Shown: positions 62,347 to 64,000 of the stretch, one piece after another
How positions within the stretch are numbered: position 1 is the stretch's first letter
Layout of the letters: each line of letters opens with the position of its first letter
Source: Thermoactinomyces vulgaris
Lineage (GTDB): Bacteria > Bacillota > Bacilli > Thermoactinomycetales > Thermoactinomycetaceae
Reading direction: 5' to 3'
Length of the DNA stretch: 64,000 bases
Assembly: GCF_003688725.1 (NCBI RefSeq)
Contig: NZ_REFP01000007.1
Location: 88,291 to 152,290 of the forward strand
The notes under the pieces: model-generated
What the model saw: only the letters and a program-made list of their open reading frames with translations
Database searches by the model: none
Told to the model about the DNA's origin: nothing
Made by a program: the position numbers and the translations under genes

Positions 62347-63027
62347 TTATTTCGGGTTTGATTCCAAACGGATCAAATCAAAGAGGGAAGATAAAGGTTT
62401 ACCTGTGATTTGATCATGATAATCGGACGGAAAACCGTCAATGTTGATATGGAAGATTTGATCTTGCGTTTCCACTCGTTGTTTTTGCAGTTTCATGGAA
62501 GGCATGACCAAATGGGCAATATTTTTTTTGTCCAATTTAATGGAATGCGGTGTAAACCGAAACGTGTGGTACCGGGTGTACGTGTCCGGGTGATTCAGAA
62601 ATAAAATGTATTTTTGGTTATTCTCCGGTTGGGTGTAAAGAGGATGGATGATTTCAATTTTTTGGTCATCATTGGTTTGCAGTTGAAGCTTGTGGGCAAT
62701 GCCGACTTCGATGTTCTTTTGCTCCAGTTTTCCTTTGAGCACCCGATCGACTTGAAATTTGTACACTTGCACTTCATGATAGGTGTTTTCGGAAGGGAGT
62801 GCCGGATTTTTCGGATTCCGTGCCCCGTTTTCCACCCGGTCCATTCCCTTGTACTCGCCGAGGACGATGACGGGGGCTTGATCAATCATGGCCGGCAAAT
62901 TGTTTGCCATAGCCAAATCGACATGCATGCCCATGTTCACTTCTTCTTTTTTGTCACCGGGCATACAGCCGGCAGCCAAGAGAAGAAAGACGGTTGTAAA
63001 CAGAAAAGAGATTTTTTTCCACTTCAA
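62347..63027 (-). CDS. Lipoprotein of unknown function
   Basis: A 226-residue predicted lipoprotein (lipobox LAAGC, Cys at residue 21). The mature part has AMIDQAPVIVLGEYKGM and VQVYKFQVDRVLKGKLEQKNIEVG, then YILFLNHPDTYTRYHTFRF. This resembles the beta-rich domain seen in several Bacillales lipoproteins (a DUF-type OB/immunoglobulin-like fold), without a known function. TTG at 63027 is chosen because AAAGGAGG lies seven bases before it. It follows the metalloprotease gene by 28 bases, so the two are probably co-transcribed and may act together at the cell surface. Confidence 0.68.
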   Translation of the reverse strand: MKWKKISFLFTTVFLLLAAGCMPGDKKEEVNMGMHVDLAMANNLPAMIDQAPVIVLGEYKGMDRVENGARNPKNPALPSENTYHEVQVYKFQVDRVLKGKLEQKNIEVGIAHKLQLQTNDDQKIEIIHPLYTQPENNQKYILFLNHPDTYTRYHTFRFTPHSIKLDKKNIAHLVMPSMKLQKQRVETQDQIFHINIDGFPSDYHDQITGKPLSSLFDLIRLESNPK

Positions 63028-63055
63028 TGAAAATCCTCCTTTAAGCCAGGAAGTT

Positions 63056-63580
63056 TCACTCATATAAATTGTTTACCCCGTTGATGTCGTCGGTCTGCGG
63101 GGTATATGTATGAAACCGGTCACGTTCCGTATTCATCAGGGATGTCCAATTGGTATGCGCCAAACCGAGAATGTGCCCGATTTCATGGCCCAGGACGCTT
63201 TGCCCAAATTGGGAGTCGTTATTGGACTCATAGTATGTATTCATTTTTGCCACCCAGGAATTGATGCAGGAACCCACGCCGGTTTGCCAGTAAGAATAGC
63301 CAAAATAACCATCTGTGCTGGAGTAATAAGAATCGACCACTCCGGTTGCGGAGGAATCGCCTTGCACAAAACGGCGTTTGTCCTGTGCTTCATTCCAGCT
63401 TTGAATCGCTTTTTTGGAAGCTTCCTGATGTTCATTCGTGATGTGTCCGCCCCAGCGATAGTATACATAATAATAATCACATAATTTGTCACCCGTAAAG
63501 CTGTATGCGAAAGTCATGGAAGGAAATATCCACACACATAAAGGGGTGATGAGGAAGAGAATGAGTGCTTTCTTTTTCAA
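63056..63580 (-). CDS. Secreted matrixin-like zinc metalloprotease
   Basis: A 174-residue exported protease. Signal peptide about 1-25 (cleavage after TFA). The zinc motif HEIGHILGLAH occupies residues 132-142 with the catalytic Glu at 133, followed by the Met-turn SLMN (147-150), which places it in the metzincin/matrixin group. No propeptide cysteine switch is visible: the only Cys residues besides the signal are near 34 and 105, so it may be disulfide-linked. Short for the family, a bare catalytic domain. AGGAGGGAAACAAG precedes the ATG. Co-transcribed lipoprotein downstream. Confidence 0.85.
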   Translation of the reverse strand: MKKKALILFLITPLCVWIFPSMTFAYSFTGDKLCDYYYVYYRWGGHITNEHQEASKKAIQSWNEAQDKRRFVQGDSSATGVVDSYYSSTDGYFGYSYWQTGVGSCINSWVAKMNTYYESNNDSQFGQSVLGHEIGHILGLAHTNWTSLMNTERDRFHTYTPQTDDINGVNNLYE

Positions 63581-63690
63581 CTTGTTTCCCTCCTAATGTG
63601 GAATGCCCAGCTGCTGTAATCATCTACTAAGTTATAATACTTTTATATTTTTGTCTAACGCATGTATTTTTTATCAAAAGTATTTCTATT

Positions 63691-63718
63691 AAAAGAAAAC
63701 CCAGCCCTGAAGGACTGG
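63691..63718 (-). terminator. Terminator of the Cys-rich peptide gene
   Basis: On the minus strand CCAG-T-CCT pairs with AGG-G-CTGG and GTTTTCTTTT follows. Confidence 0.65.
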
Positions 63719-63733
63719 CCATGGGAGGATTTG

Positions 63734-63814
63734 TTATTTTTTACAGTCGCAATCCGGGCATTTGCAATCCGGAGTTCCGCATTTGTCGCATTTCGAGAGG
63801 ATGAGCGAAGGCAT
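63734..63814 (-). CDS. Cysteine-rich 26-residue peptide (metallothionein-like)
   Basis: A 26-codon minus-strand ORF with a perfect AAGGAGGT six bases before its ATG and a terminator after its stop, so it is very likely expressed. Cys at 9, 12, 17, 19, 22 and 24 alternate with Asp and Lys (CDKCG, DCKCPDCDC), six thiols in 16 residues. Such C-x-C/C-x2-C spacing suggests binding of one or two soft metal ions, as in metallothioneins, or a redox role. I recognise no named family. The promoter upstream carries a 20-bp palindrome in its spacer, pointing to a metal-responsive repressor (inference). Confidence 0.62.
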   Translation of the reverse strand: MPSLILSKCDKCGTPDCKCPDCDCKK

Positions 63815-63877
63815 TGGCGCACCTCCTTCACGGAAAGTGGAAGTGAGATTGGAAGAGATTTGAGCGTTCTCTACCCA

Positions 63878-63907
63878 ATTATATAATAATATTATTATAT
63901 GTGTAAA
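63878..63907 (-). promoter_or_regulatory. Promoter of the Cys-rich peptide with palindromic operator
   Basis: On the minus strand TTTACA (63907-63902), an 18-base spacer and TATAAT (63883-63878). The spacer is almost wholly the perfect 20-bp palindrome at 63881-63900 (ATATAATAAT repeated inverted). It resembles, but does not equal, Fur-family boxes (7-1-7 inverted repeats); here the halves meet without a central base. Confidence 0.6.
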
Positions 63908-63961
63908 TATAATTTTTAGAAATATAAGAATAATATCTTGTGTTTTTTTAATATTGTTGGT

Positions 63962-64000
63962 TTATCCGTTTTTCAAGTCTTCCGCGGCCTGTTGGGGTGA
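63962..64000 (-). CDS. C-terminal end of a gene running off the window
   Basis: The last 39 bases read on the minus strand as 12 codons (SPQQAAEDLKNG) and a stop. They are open to the window edge and GC-rich compared with the AT-rich DNA beside them. Partial; too short to identify. Confidence 0.3.
   Translation of the reverse strand, partial: SPQQAAEDLKNG

Noticed and set aside
63662-63886. 74-codon plus-strand ORF near the right end
   Set aside because: No ribosome site, and it covers the terminator, Cys-rich peptide and promoter on the opposite strand, which have clear signals.

Overview
The window reads as a chromosomal core region of a low-to-mid GC, endospore-forming Gram-positive bacterium of the Bacillales. 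Gene order from the dnaE/ytr cluster to ilv-leu is nearly that of Bacillus subtilis: ytoI-ytpI-ytrIH-dnaE, malic enzyme-accDA-pfkA-pyk, fxsA-ytvI, citZ-icd-mdh, phoPR, polA-mutM-ytaF-coaE-gapB-nrdR-dnaB, ytxBC-thrS, infC-rpmI-rplT, ilv-leu. Sporulation genes (ytrH, ytrI, ytaF, ytxC), T-boxes, an L20 leader and lipoprotein signals fit. Some points are not B. subtilis-like: a futalosine-pathway gene (mqnC), a FadR-type GntR gene beside malic enzyme, no dnaI after dnaB and no leuCD after leuB. I cannot fix the family; Thermoactinomycetaceae or a neighbour is a guess.

Layout. 0-7 kb: CBS/DRTGG regulator, sporulation membrane genes, dnaE and a YutG-type phosphatase. 7-8.1 kb: two unrecognised small genes, one a lipoprotein. 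8.2-15 kb: malic enzyme, GntR regulator, accDA, pfkA and pyk, with a FadR-type operator just downstream of the first promoter. 15-24.7 kb: thioesterase, fxsA, ytvI, the citZ-icd-mdh TCA genes, a MaoC protein and phoPR. 24.7-29.2 kb: a Pho-box-controlled pstSCAB1B2 operon.

29.2-34.6 kb is the accessory, decayed part. The phoU gene that should close the pst operon is cut after 13 codons by about 2.7 kb of foreign DNA. Its distal part then carries a frameshift and lacks the second repeat. The inserted DNA holds the C-terminal part of a polymorphic toxin with a cytidine-deaminase-type tip, followed by an Imm1-like immunity gene. Toxin and immunity gene are each interrupted by a one-base homopolymer shortening. 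Next come an unknown two-TM protein, a YggL-like small protein and a LacI regulator that has lost its DNA-binding domain.

34.8-47.7 kb: polA, mutM, ytaF, coaE, a lytic transglycosylase, gapB with a CcpN-type operator, glutathione peroxidase, nrdR, dnaB, tRNA-Phe and tRNA-Leu, mqnC, ytxB and ytxC. 47.7-60.9 kb: T-box-controlled thrS, the L20-leader infC-rpmI-rplT operon (infC starts with AUC), a MarR gene, ilvD and the T-box-controlled ilvB-ilvN-ilvC-leuA-leuB operon. 60.9-64 kb, minus strand: a secreted GHL10-type glycosidase, a lipoprotein, a secreted matrixin-like metalloprotease and a 26-residue cysteine-rich peptide whose promoter spacer is a perfect 20-bp palindrome.

Most points of interest are regulatory sites in the core genes and the broken toxin/phoU island. 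I see no CRISPR array, rRNA gene, intact insertion sequence or prophage.
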